A stretch of 64,000 nucleotides of DNA from BOG-1112 sp964635325 (lineage in GTDB: Bacteria > Bdellovibrionota_B > Oligoflexia > Oligoflexales > Bog-1112): positions 10,559-74,558 of the forward strand of contig CAZWOL010000005.1 in assembly GCA_964635325.1 (NCBI GenBank), in the 5' to 3' direction. The translations under genes and the position numbers were made by a program. Numbering within the stretch: the first letter of the stretch is position 1; each line of letters begins with the position of its first letter. The notes below the pieces were generated by a model. It was not told the DNA's origin and did no database searches. It saw nothing but the letters and a program-made list of their open reading frames with translations. Below, piece after piece: positions 8,509 through 17,029 of the stretch.

Positions 8509-11265
8509 ATGGGTACGAGTCGTTTTACATTTGCTTCGGGATCCAACACAGATTTTCTCGAGACCTTGTACAAGCAATTTCAAAGCGATCCAGAGAGTGT
8601 GGAAGCCTCTTGGCGCCAGTTCTTTGAAGGTTACGAATTTGCATTGCGTGCACGCTCAGATGATAGCCCAGGAGATGAACGTCGCGATGATGCGCGTGTT
8701 GAGGCCTATATCAATGCGTTTCGTCGCCTTGGTTATCTTTCTGCACACCTAAACCCGCTTGCACCGAAGCCAGAAATTCCCGAAAACATGCGTCCTGAGG
8801 CTCATGGTCTTGGAGGCCTGGATCCGACACGTACATTTCATCCTTCGAACTTTGGCAAAGGTGAGATGACCTTTGCGGAGATTCATTCTAAGCTTCTCGC
8901 AACATATTGCGGGACGGTTGGTCCTGACTTTCGTGATAGCATTGATATAGAAGCAATTCTTTGGTTGCAGCGTGCCATGGAAGAGTGCAATAACCGACCT
9001 CCTCTGCCAAATGAATTAAAAAAACGTATATTGTGGAAACTTGCAGAAGCCGAAGGTTTTGAACATTTTCTGCAGGCCCGTTATTTGGGACAAAAGCGTT
9101 TCTCCGTCGAAGGGCTTGAATCTCTGATTTCTTTGTTCGACTGCTTTATCAATGAAGCAGCGGATTTGGGTATCAAAGAGATGACGATCGGGATGGCTCA
9201 TCGCGGACGTCTTAATGTTCTTACTAATGTGCTCCGCAAACCTTATGAGAAAGTATTTTTAGAATTTGAAGGCACACAGTTTAATGCTTTCGATATCGAA
9301 GGAGATGTGAAATACCATCTTGGATTTGCTAGCGAGATCAAGACCTCCTCAGGCAAGTCAGTGCACCTCTACCTTCTACCAAATCCAAGTCACCTTGAAG
9401 CGATCAATGCACCAGCTGAGGGTTTTACCCGTGCACGTCAAGAGAAAGTTCATGGTGAAGAGGGTATAGTTCCGATCCTGCTTCATGGTGATGCTGCTTT
9501 CATTGGGCAAGGTGTCGTTGCGGAAGTTCTTAACTTGTCGCAACTCAATAACTATAAGACCGGTGGAACTATCCATATCATCACAAACAATCAGATTGGT
9601 TTTACGACCAATCCTACAGATTCACGTTCATGCGCATATAGCTCTGATATATCTAAAATGATTCGCTCTCCAGTTTTGCATGTCAATGCGGATGATCCCG
9701 AAGCAGTAGCTTGGGTCGTGCGTTTAGCGGTTCAGTATCGTAAGCAATTCAAAAGTGACATCGTTATCGATCTCGTTGGCTATCGTCGCTATGGCCATAA
9801 TGAGACGGATGAGCCATCATTTACGCAACCACTTATGTACAAAACTATCGATGCACATCCGACTGTCTTCAAGAGCTACAGTGAAAAGTTGATTGCAGAA
9901 GGAGTTATTACAGCAGATGAAGTTCAAGCTTACCAAAGGCAAGTCAAAGAAACCTTGAACGAAGCTCACCAAAAAGTGAAGTCCAAGGACTATGTCTATC
10001 ATCCAATTGCGGTACCAGAGACCTACAAAGAAATTTTCAATTATCGTAAGCCTGAGCGTGGGGAAGTTATGTCGTCAACGGTAACCCGTATTTCGGCAAA
10101 TAAACTTAGTGAGCTTGCCCATGCAATTACAGAGCTCCCTGAAAACTTTACTCCACATCCAAAGATATCCAAACTCATCGAACATCGACGCAAGATGCTT
10201 GATGGTGACGGAGCCGTAGACTGGGCCTTTGCAGAGCTACTTGCTTTTGCGTCATTAGCGAATGAGGGGCTTCCGGTTCGACTCACAGGTCAGGACTGCA
10301 AGCGAGGGACCTTTAGTAGTCGACATGCAGTGCTCTTTGACAACAAAACGGGAGAGGCTCTGGAGCTGCTGCGCCGCAAAGATTGGGCGCCGATTTCAGT
10401 AGTCAACAGCCCACTCAGTGAGTTGGGTTGTCTTGGGTTTGAGTTTGGGTATTCCGTGGGCTCTCCCAATACTTTAGTGCTCTGGGAAGCACAGTTTGGC
10501 GATTTTGTGAACGGTGCTCAAATATTGATAGATCAGTTCTTGGTCGCATCCGAAGCAAAATGGCAGCAGACATCGGGGCTCGTCCTTCTGCTTCCACATG
10601 GTCATGAAGGCATGGGGCCTGAGCACACGAGTGCCCGCCCCGAACGCTTCTTGCAAAGTTGTGGCAACCTAAATATCCAGGTCTGCAATGTGACAAGCCC
10701 AGCACAGCTCTTCCATTTGCTCCGCCGCCAACTTTTGCGCAAGTTTCGCAAGCCGCTGATCCTGATGGAGCCAAAAAGTTTGCTGCGCGATGCTAGAATG
10801 GTTTCGGCGACACGAGAATTCACTAGCGAGACATTCCGAGAATTATTAGATGATACAAGTGTCCCGGGAGGCGAACAGGTTGAAAAGCTTCTTCTTTGCA
10901 CGGGGAAGATCTATTTTGACTTAGTGTCCCTGCGTTCCAGTCATAGCGAGTTTAAGGACGTGCCTATTTTACGTCTGGAACAAATGTATCCGTTCCCTTA
11001 TGAAGCTATGACAGAACTTTTCCAACAGCGTTACCCGCGATTACGCGAGGTGGTCTGGGTCCAAGAAGAGCCGCAGAATATGGGCGCGTGGAATTTTGTA
11101 CGCGCACGTATACCGCGAGCATCTGAGTCGACGATCAAGACCGCGTATGTGGGAAGAAAAAACTCTGGATCAACGGCGGAGGGTTCTTCGAAAGCTCATG
11201 CACTCGAGCAAAAACGTATCTTAGAAGATGCGTTTAAACGAGTGAGCTCACAAGAATCCAAATGA
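8509..11265 (+). CDS. sucA: 2-oxoglutarate dehydrogenase E1
   Basis: Thiamine-diphosphate E1 component that decarboxylates 2-oxoglutarate and succinylates the E2 lipoyl arm. At 918 residues it has the size of homodimeric OGDH E1. The N-terminal E2-binding segment (FLETLYKQFQSDPESVEASWRQFFEGYEF) is present. The conserved GMAHRGRLNVLTNV lies near residue 227, followed by HGDAAFIGQGVVAE and TNNQIGFTTNPTDSRS of the ThDP/Mg site, and by the transketolase-like domain with HGHEGMGPEHTSARPERFLQ. The gene lies 138 bases after lpdA, so the order E2-E3-E1 differs from the common E1-E2-E3. A repeat in the gap may separate transcription. Confidence 0.96.
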   Translation: MGTSRFTFASGSNTDFLETLYKQFQSDPESVEASWRQFFEGYEFALRARSDDSPGDERRDDARVEAYINAFRRLGYLSAHLNPLAPKPEIPENMRPEAHGLGGLDPTRTFHPSNFGKGEMTFAEIHSKLLATYCGTVGPDFRDSIDIEAILWLQRAMEECNNRPPLPNELKKRILWKLAEAEGFEHFLQARYLGQKRFSVEGLESLISLFDCFINEAADLGIKEMTIGMAHRGRLNVLTNVLRKPYEKVFLEFEGTQFNAFDIEGDVKYHLGFASEIKTSSGKSVHLYLLPNPSHLEAINAPAEGFTRARQEKVHGEEGIVPILLHGDAAFIGQGVVAEVLNLSQLNNYKTGGTIHIITNNQIGFTTNPTDSRSCAYSSDISKMIRSPVLHVNADDPEAVAWVVRLAVQYRKQFKSDIVIDLVGYRRYGHNETDEPSFTQPLMYKTIDAHPTVFKSYSEKLIAEGVITADEVQAYQRQVKETLNEAHQKVKSKDYVYHPIAVPETYKEIFNYRKPERGEVMSSTVTRISANKLSELAHAITELPENFTPHPKISKLIEHRRKMLDGDGAVDWAFAELLAFASLANEGLPVRLTGQDCKRGTFSSRHAVLFDNKTGEALELLRRKDWAPISVVNSPLSELGCLGFEFGYSVGSPNTLVLWEAQFGDFVNGAQILIDQFLVASEAKWQQTSGLVLLLPHGHEGMGPEHTSARPERFLQSCGNLNIQVCNVTSPAQLFHLLRRQLLRKFRKPLILMEPKSLLRDARMVSATREFTSETFRELLDDTSVPGGEQVEKLLLCTGKIYFDLVSLRSSHSEFKDVPILRLEQMYPFPYEAMTELFQQRYPRLREVVWVQEEPQNMGAWNFVRARIPRASESTIKTAYVGRKNSGSTAEGSSKAHALEQKRILEDAFKRVSSQESK

Positions 11266-11290
11266 TGATGGCTCCAATGGAAGAAATTTT

Positions 11291-12850
11291 TTGGCTGATA
11301 TACCCCACTACAAAAGTTTTGCGGCCCATGAGTTGACATCTGAGCAACAGCACGCTGTTCATCTTGCTGTGAGTCAGCGTGAGAACTTAAAACTCAACGC
11401 GCTTGCAGGTACGGGAAAAACCTCTACGCTGCGAGCGATCTCACACAACCTTCCTCATCAGACCTTTCTCTACTTAGCTTTTAATAAAGCTGTGCAACTC
11501 GAGGCCAGTACTACATTTCCACGCAATGTGTTTGCGAGGACTATACATAGTCTTGCATATCGAGCGATGGGTATATTCGATGCACGCTGGCAAAAAAAAT
11601 TGTCAGTAAGGATGACTGTCCGAGACTATGCGACATTACTTGGTTTGGACCTTCGAAGCTCGGGTGCTATGCAGAGCATCTTTTGTCTACGCGAAGCCTT
11701 ACGTGAGTTCCAGCAGTCGACCGATCTAGAACCATCAGCCAAACATATTCCAGAAGAAGAGCTAGCGAGTGTGCGGAGTCCGTCCGAAAGACGGTGGATC
11801 CGAGATATTGTGAACACGCATGCACCTAAATTTTGGCAAGCGATGATCGATCCGGATCGCAGTGACTTTGCAATGACACATGATACTTATTTGAAAATGT
11901 GGCAACTGAATCATCCTCGCATACACGGGGTTGATGTTATTTTGCTCGATGAAGCCCAGGATGCAAATCCTGTGATGATCGATATCTTACGCAAACAAAA
12001 TATTCGCATTATCTTAGTCGGTGATACTTGGCAGCAGATCTATACCTTTAGAGGAGCTGTCAATGCGATGGAGACTTTTGTAACCCCTTTGCAATGCTAT
12101 TTGACCCAGAGCTTTCGTTTTGGTCAGGACATCGCAGCTCTTGCGAATAAAGTGTTGGATCTGCGCTCTGCACCAAAGCATTTGCAGGGATTTTCTCGCA
12201 GGTTAAGTGCGGTGGGAATTCTTCCCAAGCAAGAGTGTTATGCGATGATCTTTCGCTATAACATCGAGTTGCTCGAAGAGGCTATTGCGCTTGCTTCGAA
12301 GAAACGTATGCGCATTCATATAGTCGGCTCGCTCGATAGCATTGCATCATTGGCTTTGGATGTCTACGGGTTGTTCTCTAAGCAAAAAGCAAGTATTCGT
12401 GATTCTCGTGTCAAACAATTTAAAAGTTGGGGCGAACTTGAAAGCAACTATGATATTTTAGATGATATTGAGTTGAAGAAAAGTTTTCGTTTTGTCGAAC
12501 GCTACGGACACGAGATTCCCGGTATTATTCGTTCGGTAAAAAAAGCAGATGCCCCCTCTGCAGCCAACTGTAATGTTATCCTAAGTACTGGTCATAAAAG
12601 TAAGGGCCAGGAGTGGACCAACGTTCGCATATCCAATGACTTTCTCGATGCTTTGCGTAGTGGTGATCGTGAGGAGCTCAATCTCCTCTATGTTGCGATC
12701 ACCAGAGCGATTGTTTGCCTCGAAGTTCCACAGCTCATTCTCGACTGGATCGAAGATCGCTCACAAATGAATGCAAAAGCAAAGGCTGATCTTGCTCGCA
12801 TTACAAAAAAACGTCACTCTCTTGCAGAGGATGGCCCATACTCATCTTAG
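11291..12850 (+). CDS. UvrD/Rep-like superfamily 1 DNA helicase
   Basis: ATP-dependent SF1A helicase of 519 residues, smaller than UvrD or Rep (about 670-720). Motifs in order: Q-motif region LTSEQQHAV; Walker A LAGTGKTST; motif Ia LAFNKA; Walker B DEAQD; motif III VGDTWQQIYTFRGA; motif IV region LTQSFRFG; motif V STGHKSKGQEW; motif VI LLYVAITRA. All catalytic elements look intact. The layout, with FNKA and GDxxQxIYxFRGA, recalls the compact FBH1-type clade. The start is TTG 11291, with GGAAG seven bases upstream; no ATG in this frame precedes it. A role in repair or recombination is inferred from family. Confidence 0.88.
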   Translation: MADIPHYKSFAAHELTSEQQHAVHLAVSQRENLKLNALAGTGKTSTLRAISHNLPHQTFLYLAFNKAVQLEASTTFPRNVFARTIHSLAYRAMGIFDARWQKKLSVRMTVRDYATLLGLDLRSSGAMQSIFCLREALREFQQSTDLEPSAKHIPEEELASVRSPSERRWIRDIVNTHAPKFWQAMIDPDRSDFAMTHDTYLKMWQLNHPRIHGVDVILLDEAQDANPVMIDILRKQNIRIILVGDTWQQIYTFRGAVNAMETFVTPLQCYLTQSFRFGQDIAALANKVLDLRSAPKHLQGFSRRLSAVGILPKQECYAMIFRYNIELLEEAIALASKKRMRIHIVGSLDSIASLALDVYGLFSKQKASIRDSRVKQFKSWGELESNYDILDDIELKKSFRFVERYGHEIPGIIRSVKKADAPSAANCNVILSTGHKSKGQEWTNVRISNDFLDALRSGDREELNLLYVAITRAIVCLEVPQLILDWIEDRSQMNAKAKADLARITKKRHSLAEDGPYSS

Positions 12851-12912
12851 CGTATTGTTTTTTATAAATTGCGGCACAATGCAGGTCTTAGAGGTCTTGA
12901 AGAGGATTTAGA

Positions 12913-13635
12913 GTGAATTCTTGGAATAATATTAGCGACATTTTTGATACACATGGATGTTCCTCGGAAATTGATCCCTCTGCTGCGGATAATATTCTGA
13001 TTGCTTGGCCCAGTATCTTGCAAGGAATTACGCTTGCGCAAACACCTAGCCCAGCTTTGAAAGCCTTAGATTATGGCTGTGGTGCCGGAGGATTTTGTGG
13101 GGAGCTTGCAAAGATTGGGTATTCAGTAATAGGCTGTGATTCATCACAAGCAATGCTGTCTATAGCTCGTAAAAATCTTTCATATATTGCTTTTCATGAA
13201 TGTAGTTACGACCATTTTTTCAAATGGAATGAAGGTCCTTTTGATCTGATTTGCAGTCTCATGGTTCTACAGTTTATCGAAGATATAGAACGCTGCATAA
13301 GGACACTCAAGGCATCTCTTCGACCAGGAGGGATCTTTGCTTTTGCCGTGTTCAATCCTAAATTTGTGCAACTAAACCATGGGCCTGGGCAACTTTTTAG
13401 TGGATTTGCAGACCCTTGCCACCCCACATTTGGATTCATGCATATTCGAAACGAAGGTATTCCCGTCTTTATTCGGACATCTGAAGAATATGATGCTATA
13501 TGCAATGCACTGGGACACGAGCGCATCTACCTTGATGAACCACCATTCAATGATGAGTTCAAAAGAAGATATCCCCAAGATGTAGATACCACTTATTCCG
13601 AATATCTTATTCTTGTTTACCGATCTCGTATCTAG
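12913..13635 (+). CDS. Class I SAM-dependent methyltransferase
   Basis: 240-residue Rossmann-fold methyltransferase. Motif I is LDYGCGAGGFCGELA, the acidic end of beta-2 is VIGCDSSQAML, motif IV is FDLICSLMVLQFI, and post-I is LRPGGIFAFAVFNP. This is the UbiE/type-11 pattern acting on small molecules rather than nucleic acids. The substrate is unknown. The start is GTG 12913, with GAGG seven bases upstream. It lies 62 bases after the helicase, so co-transcription is possible but no functional link is evident. Confidence 0.85.
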   Translation: MNSWNNISDIFDTHGCSSEIDPSAADNILIAWPSILQGITLAQTPSPALKALDYGCGAGGFCGELAKIGYSVIGCDSSQAMLSIARKNLSYIAFHECSYDHFFKWNEGPFDLICSLMVLQFIEDIERCIRTLKASLRPGGIFAFAVFNPKFVQLNHGPGQLFSGFADPCHPTFGFMHIRNEGIPVFIRTSEEYDAICNALGHERIYLDEPPFNDEFKRRYPQDVDTTYSEYLILVYRSRI

Positions 13636-13645
13636 TCCTAACTTC

Positions 13646-13999
13646 TTAGTTTGCGTGAATGTCGCAATATGCTACGGCAACTGCAGCCCCAATTTGAAGA
13701 GCATTGCTAACGCGTTCATAAGATGGTCCTACATTGAAAGTAGCCCAGCTTGCTGTCGATCCAAGTTGGATTTTAACATTCAACTGTGAGGCAGAATTTT
13801 GTAGCTTTGCGAATAATTCAAAGGATCCAGCTGAGGTAGAAGCTCCCTGGCTGGTTGCAGTTATAGGAGCGCTCTGGTGTCCAATAACATTCGCATATGC
13901 GTTTTGTTCAATCCAGCATCGAACCCTTGGGTCGCTTTGTGCTGCGAGTGGAAGAGAGACAAATAGAAAAGATGCAAAAATGGCGGATGACAGTTTCAT
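13646..13999 (-). CDS. Small exported protein
   Basis: Unrecognised 117-residue secreted protein. From ATG 13999 it begins MKLSSAIFASFLFVSLPLAAQS, a clean Sec signal peptide with an AxA-like cleavage site. The mature part is small and rich in Ser/Ala/Asn, with two cysteines (one near each end) that could form one disulfide. The upstream in-frame start at 14026 would add nine residues before the basic signal-peptide start and is less likely. It is convergent with the methyltransferase gene, with only ten bases between stops. Confidence 0.65.
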   Translation of the reverse strand: MKLSSAIFASFLFVSLPLAAQSDPRVRCWIEQNAYANVIGHQSAPITATSQGASTSAGSFELFAKLQNSASQLNVKIQLGSTASWATFNVGPSYERVSNALQIGAAVAVAYCDIHAN

Positions 14000-14104
14000 G
14001 GAGAAGATCCTTCTTAAAAAATTCAATATTGGATCTAGACATTTTGCCGTTGGAGGAATCTAAGACTTATACGTCAAATTATTAGAAAGAAAGTCGCTTT
14101 GACG

Positions 14105-14204
14105 GACTCATCGCCTCAATAAAGAGAAGAGAAATTATCCCTGCCAAGCGGAGAAAGCTGTTGGCTTCCTGCTTATTGAAGCTTATGAGTAAGTTTGAGT
14201 ATGT
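14105..14204 (+). repeat. Dispersed repeat, copy 1 (partner at about 63.3 kb, inverted)
   Basis: Positions 14181-14204 are identical, reverse-complemented, to 63331-63354 (core ATGAGTAAGTTTGAGTATG). Weaker similarity extends about 75 bases upstream, including CTGCCAAG, GGAGA, AGCTG and GCTTAT blocks in the same order. It lies in the leader of the GH85 gene. Confidence 0.8.
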
Positions 14205-14290
14205 TCAGCGGGATTTTTGGAATTTCTTAGTTCTTCTTCACCAGAAGCTATCTAGTCTCTCTCTTTCTTTGAAAGAAAAGAGGGGGCCCA

Positions 14291-16237
14291 ATGTGGGTAG
14301 TTCAATGTCTCATTTTTTTTGTAATCTTTTCTTTGAATCACCTGGACAAAGTCTATGCGAACTTGCCAGGACCTCTTGCAGGACACTGGTGTCTACCTAA
14401 TCCTAGTCCCAACAGTTGTTCAGAACCGAGTCTGCTCGATTGGAAGCCGGACGATTTTATCTCTAACTTTTATCGAAGCACCACCCCTCTCGCCCCTACA
14501 TTTATTCTTGATATACAGCGAAATTCCGATGCTCAGATTATTCCTTTTGTAGGCTACTTGCGTTTTGATACTACGCAGACACCGGCACAAATGATTGTTG
14601 GGATGAACAATGTTCCTCATATTCGGCAATGGCAATATCTGAAAACACATACCTATTTTGGTGGGTCCTATGACGAAGGGCAGGTGCTTGCACCAAGCCC
14701 AGGTTGGATCAAGGCAGCTCACCAAAATGGAGTGCGTATATTGGGGAGCATCTTCTTTTCACCATACGTTTATGGTGGCAACGAGGAAGGTCCAGCTCTA
14801 GATTTATTTCTCACACCTTTAGCGGATGGTTCTTATCCTGTCGCAGATAAATTAATAGAGATTGCTAAAACCTACAACTTCGATGGCTATTTTCTCAATC
14901 AAGAGACAGATACAAGCACCTCTGTTGGAAGTCCGAATAGTCGCTTTGCAGCATTCTTCGACTACTATCACAAAAAAGCTAAACAAGAGAACGTGGATCT
15001 CTCTTTAGTCTGGTACCAAGTTCCCGCATCTCCATTATATACAAATGCAGTGAATCTGCTTCGGGATCTCAATGGGACGCGGATTGCAGATAGTCTTTTC
15101 TTAGACTATTCGTGGTATGGAAACGATCCATCTGAGTTCTTCAAATTAGCAGATGCCGTGAAATATTCGCATGATCGACTCGACTTTGGCATCAATGCCT
15201 ACGACAGTCCAAGCGGGGATGAGCAAATTAAATTTTTCAAAAATCTAATTGGAGACAATGATCTGCTAAAGGCCTCCGTGAGTGAGTTTTCCTTCGATTC
15301 AATTATGATTCGACCTGGTGACACAAGAATTGAACAGCAACTGTCTAATGAAGTCGCTTTTTGGGAGGGAGCTGCAAGTAAAAATAGCTGGCCCGGAGCA
15401 GCAAAATTTGTCTCCAAACACGGAGTCGTATCTAAGTTACCATTTTCCACATGGTTCAATATCGGACAAGGGTATGCATATTACATTGATGGTATTGATA
15501 CCAACTTAGGAATTTGGAATGACATCGGGCAGCAAGACCTACTTCCTACCTTTTCATCTCAAACGGATCAGTTGGTTGCAAGTTATGATTTTTACGATGC
15601 CTATTACGGATCCAGTAGCTTATCTATAAGTGCAAGAAATCTAACGGGATCGGATGCTAGACTCGATCTCTATGCAACAAAGATAGATGTTGAAGAGGAT
15701 ATAGTGTTGCTCGTCACTAGCAAGTCGTTAGACAGTAGCGATCTTCAAGTATCACTCTGCTTAGTGCGCAAAGGAGACGAAGACTGCTATCCCCTATCCA
15801 CGGAATCAGGTGGATGGAACCAAGATCTCTTTACAGTAAAGTCGGGAGCTGGTGTCGACGGTATACGGATGTACATGCGTACATCAGACTCAAAAAAAGA
15901 ATCGTATAACCATACGTTCAAAATTGGACAGATCTTTTTAGGACACAAAGAAACCCTTCACCCACCCTCAGCTCCCCAAAACGTCCGTGAGGTCGGTCCC
16001 AAACTAGGTGATGCGAATCGTTACATAGCATGGGATGCTGTGCAGGGGGTGAGTCACTACGAAATTTATGAAGGAGATGATTTCATAGGTCGTACCAATC
16101 AGTCTATATACGCTTTGATCGGTATGGGTCGAAATCATATTCTTGATATACAGGTCTGCGCAGTCAATGCTGCAGGCCTGCGTTCTTCGAAGATACGTTT
16201 CACAAAATCTGCAACCCAAATTTTGGAGGCTCTATGA
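14291..16237 (+). CDS. Exported GH85 endo-beta-N-acetylglucosaminidase
   Basis: GH85 enzymes cut the chitobiose core of N-linked glycans. The catalytic signature is seen in YNFDGYFLNQET: Asn203 positions the substrate N-acetyl group and Glu205 is the acid/base, matching the Asn-x-Glu arrangement of EndoA/EndoD. Upstream, PFVGYLRFD, HTYFGGSYDEGQ and GVRILGSIFFSP fit the family barrel. The N-terminus is a signal peptide (MWVVQCLIFFVIFS...). Residues about 560-640 form a fibronectin-III-like module (PPSAPQNVREV...YEIYEGDDFIGRT). GAGGGGG precedes ATG 14291. The next gene overlaps by four bases. Function is assigned from motifs only; secreted or outer-surface location is inferred. Confidence 0.85.
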   Translation: MWVVQCLIFFVIFSLNHLDKVYANLPGPLAGHWCLPNPSPNSCSEPSLLDWKPDDFISNFYRSTTPLAPTFILDIQRNSDAQIIPFVGYLRFDTTQTPAQMIVGMNNVPHIRQWQYLKTHTYFGGSYDEGQVLAPSPGWIKAAHQNGVRILGSIFFSPYVYGGNEEGPALDLFLTPLADGSYPVADKLIEIAKTYNFDGYFLNQETDTSTSVGSPNSRFAAFFDYYHKKAKQENVDLSLVWYQVPASPLYTNAVNLLRDLNGTRIADSLFLDYSWYGNDPSEFFKLADAVKYSHDRLDFGINAYDSPSGDEQIKFFKNLIGDNDLLKASVSEFSFDSIMIRPGDTRIEQQLSNEVAFWEGAASKNSWPGAAKFVSKHGVVSKLPFSTWFNIGQGYAYYIDGIDTNLGIWNDIGQQDLLPTFSSQTDQLVASYDFYDAYYGSSSLSISARNLTGSDARLDLYATKIDVEEDIVLLVTSKSLDSSDLQVSLCLVRKGDEDCYPLSTESGGWNQDLFTVKSGAGVDGIRMYMRTSDSKKESYNHTFKIGQIFLGHKETLHPPSAPQNVREVGPKLGDANRYIAWDAVQGVSHYEIYEGDDFIGRTNQSIYALIGMGRNHILDIQVCAVNAAGLRSSKIRFTKSATQILEAL

Positions 16238-16809
16238 AACATTGGATCATCAGTATCGCTGCTCTCACATTTTGTTCTTCCTTAGTGGCAGCTCAATTGA
16301 GCCCACCTCGTTATATTTTTCAAGCCCAGATGCAGGTTAGTATTGGTGCAGATATCTGTGTTCATGTTGATGACTTGCAACGTGATGACTTGGGCCAAGC
16401 CTATCTTCTTAACGTTCATGAAATATGTGGTGATGATGACAAGGCTCAGGCTCTGTCTGATCTGCTGACTATGAAGCATGACTTATCAGGCGATGTAGTG
16501 ATTGTTCAGGTGCTAAATTTCAAAGAAGAAATCATCAAACCCCGGGACTTTCCTACAGTCAAAGAAGATGCGATGAAAGTGATTAAATTAGCGCTGACAG
16601 GCAATCCATACTTCATTGATCTATTAAGCGGGAATCATTACTACAGTTTCTTTATCGAATTTAGAAAGATGGTCTTGCAATACTATGCAGACTCACAGGC
16701 AGATAAGTTTCAAAACCGCAACCAAGTTGCAGCAGATGTTTTTCTACTAATGTTGAATCTTGATAGCGGCAAAGCGTTGAACATCGGAGTCACGACGTCG
16801 CGCGAATAA
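16234..16809 (+). CDS. Small exported protein coupled to the GH85 gene
   Basis: Unrecognised 191-residue protein with a Sec signal peptide (MKHWIISIAALTFCSSLVAAQ). Three cysteines follow: one in the signal peptide and two in the mature part (ADICVHVDD and HEICGDDD), spaced to allow a disulfide. Its ATG overlaps the GH85 stop (ATGA), so the two are translationally coupled and probably work together, perhaps as a processing or accessory protein. No catalytic motif is evident. A long perfect inverted repeat follows. Confidence 0.7.
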   Translation: MKHWIISIAALTFCSSLVAAQLSPPRYIFQAQMQVSIGADICVHVDDLQRDDLGQAYLLNVHEICGDDDKAQALSDLLTMKHDLSGDVVIVQVLNFKEEIIKPRDFPTVKEDAMKVIKLALTGNPYFIDLLSGNHYYSFFIEFRKMVLQYYADSQADKFQNRNQVAADVFLLMLNLDSGKALNIGVTTSRE

Positions 16810-16816
16810 GGGAGCA

Positions 16817-16865
16817 AACAACCCTCCAAATTCTTTCCGTATCGTACAGAATTTGGAGGGTTGTT
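16817..16865 (+). terminator. Perfect 18-bp inverted repeat, probable terminator
   Basis: AACAACCCTCCAAATTCT at 16817-16834 is exactly mirrored at 16848-16865 with a 13-base loop, starting seven bases after the stop codon. There is no T-tract, so it is not a textbook intrinsic terminator. It could still end or stabilise the GH85 transcript. Confidence 0.7.
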
Positions 16866-17029
16866 AGAAGTATGTGGAATAGCGGTAGTTCGCGAATGTG
16901 CGTAAGCTGTGCTTGTACTATCCTGGATTGATTAGAAAAATCATTTTTATTTCATAAAAGACTCATTGGCTTATGGGAAGTTCCGATGGCTAGGTCGATC
17001 TTTTAAGTGAGACCATTATCGGATTTGAA

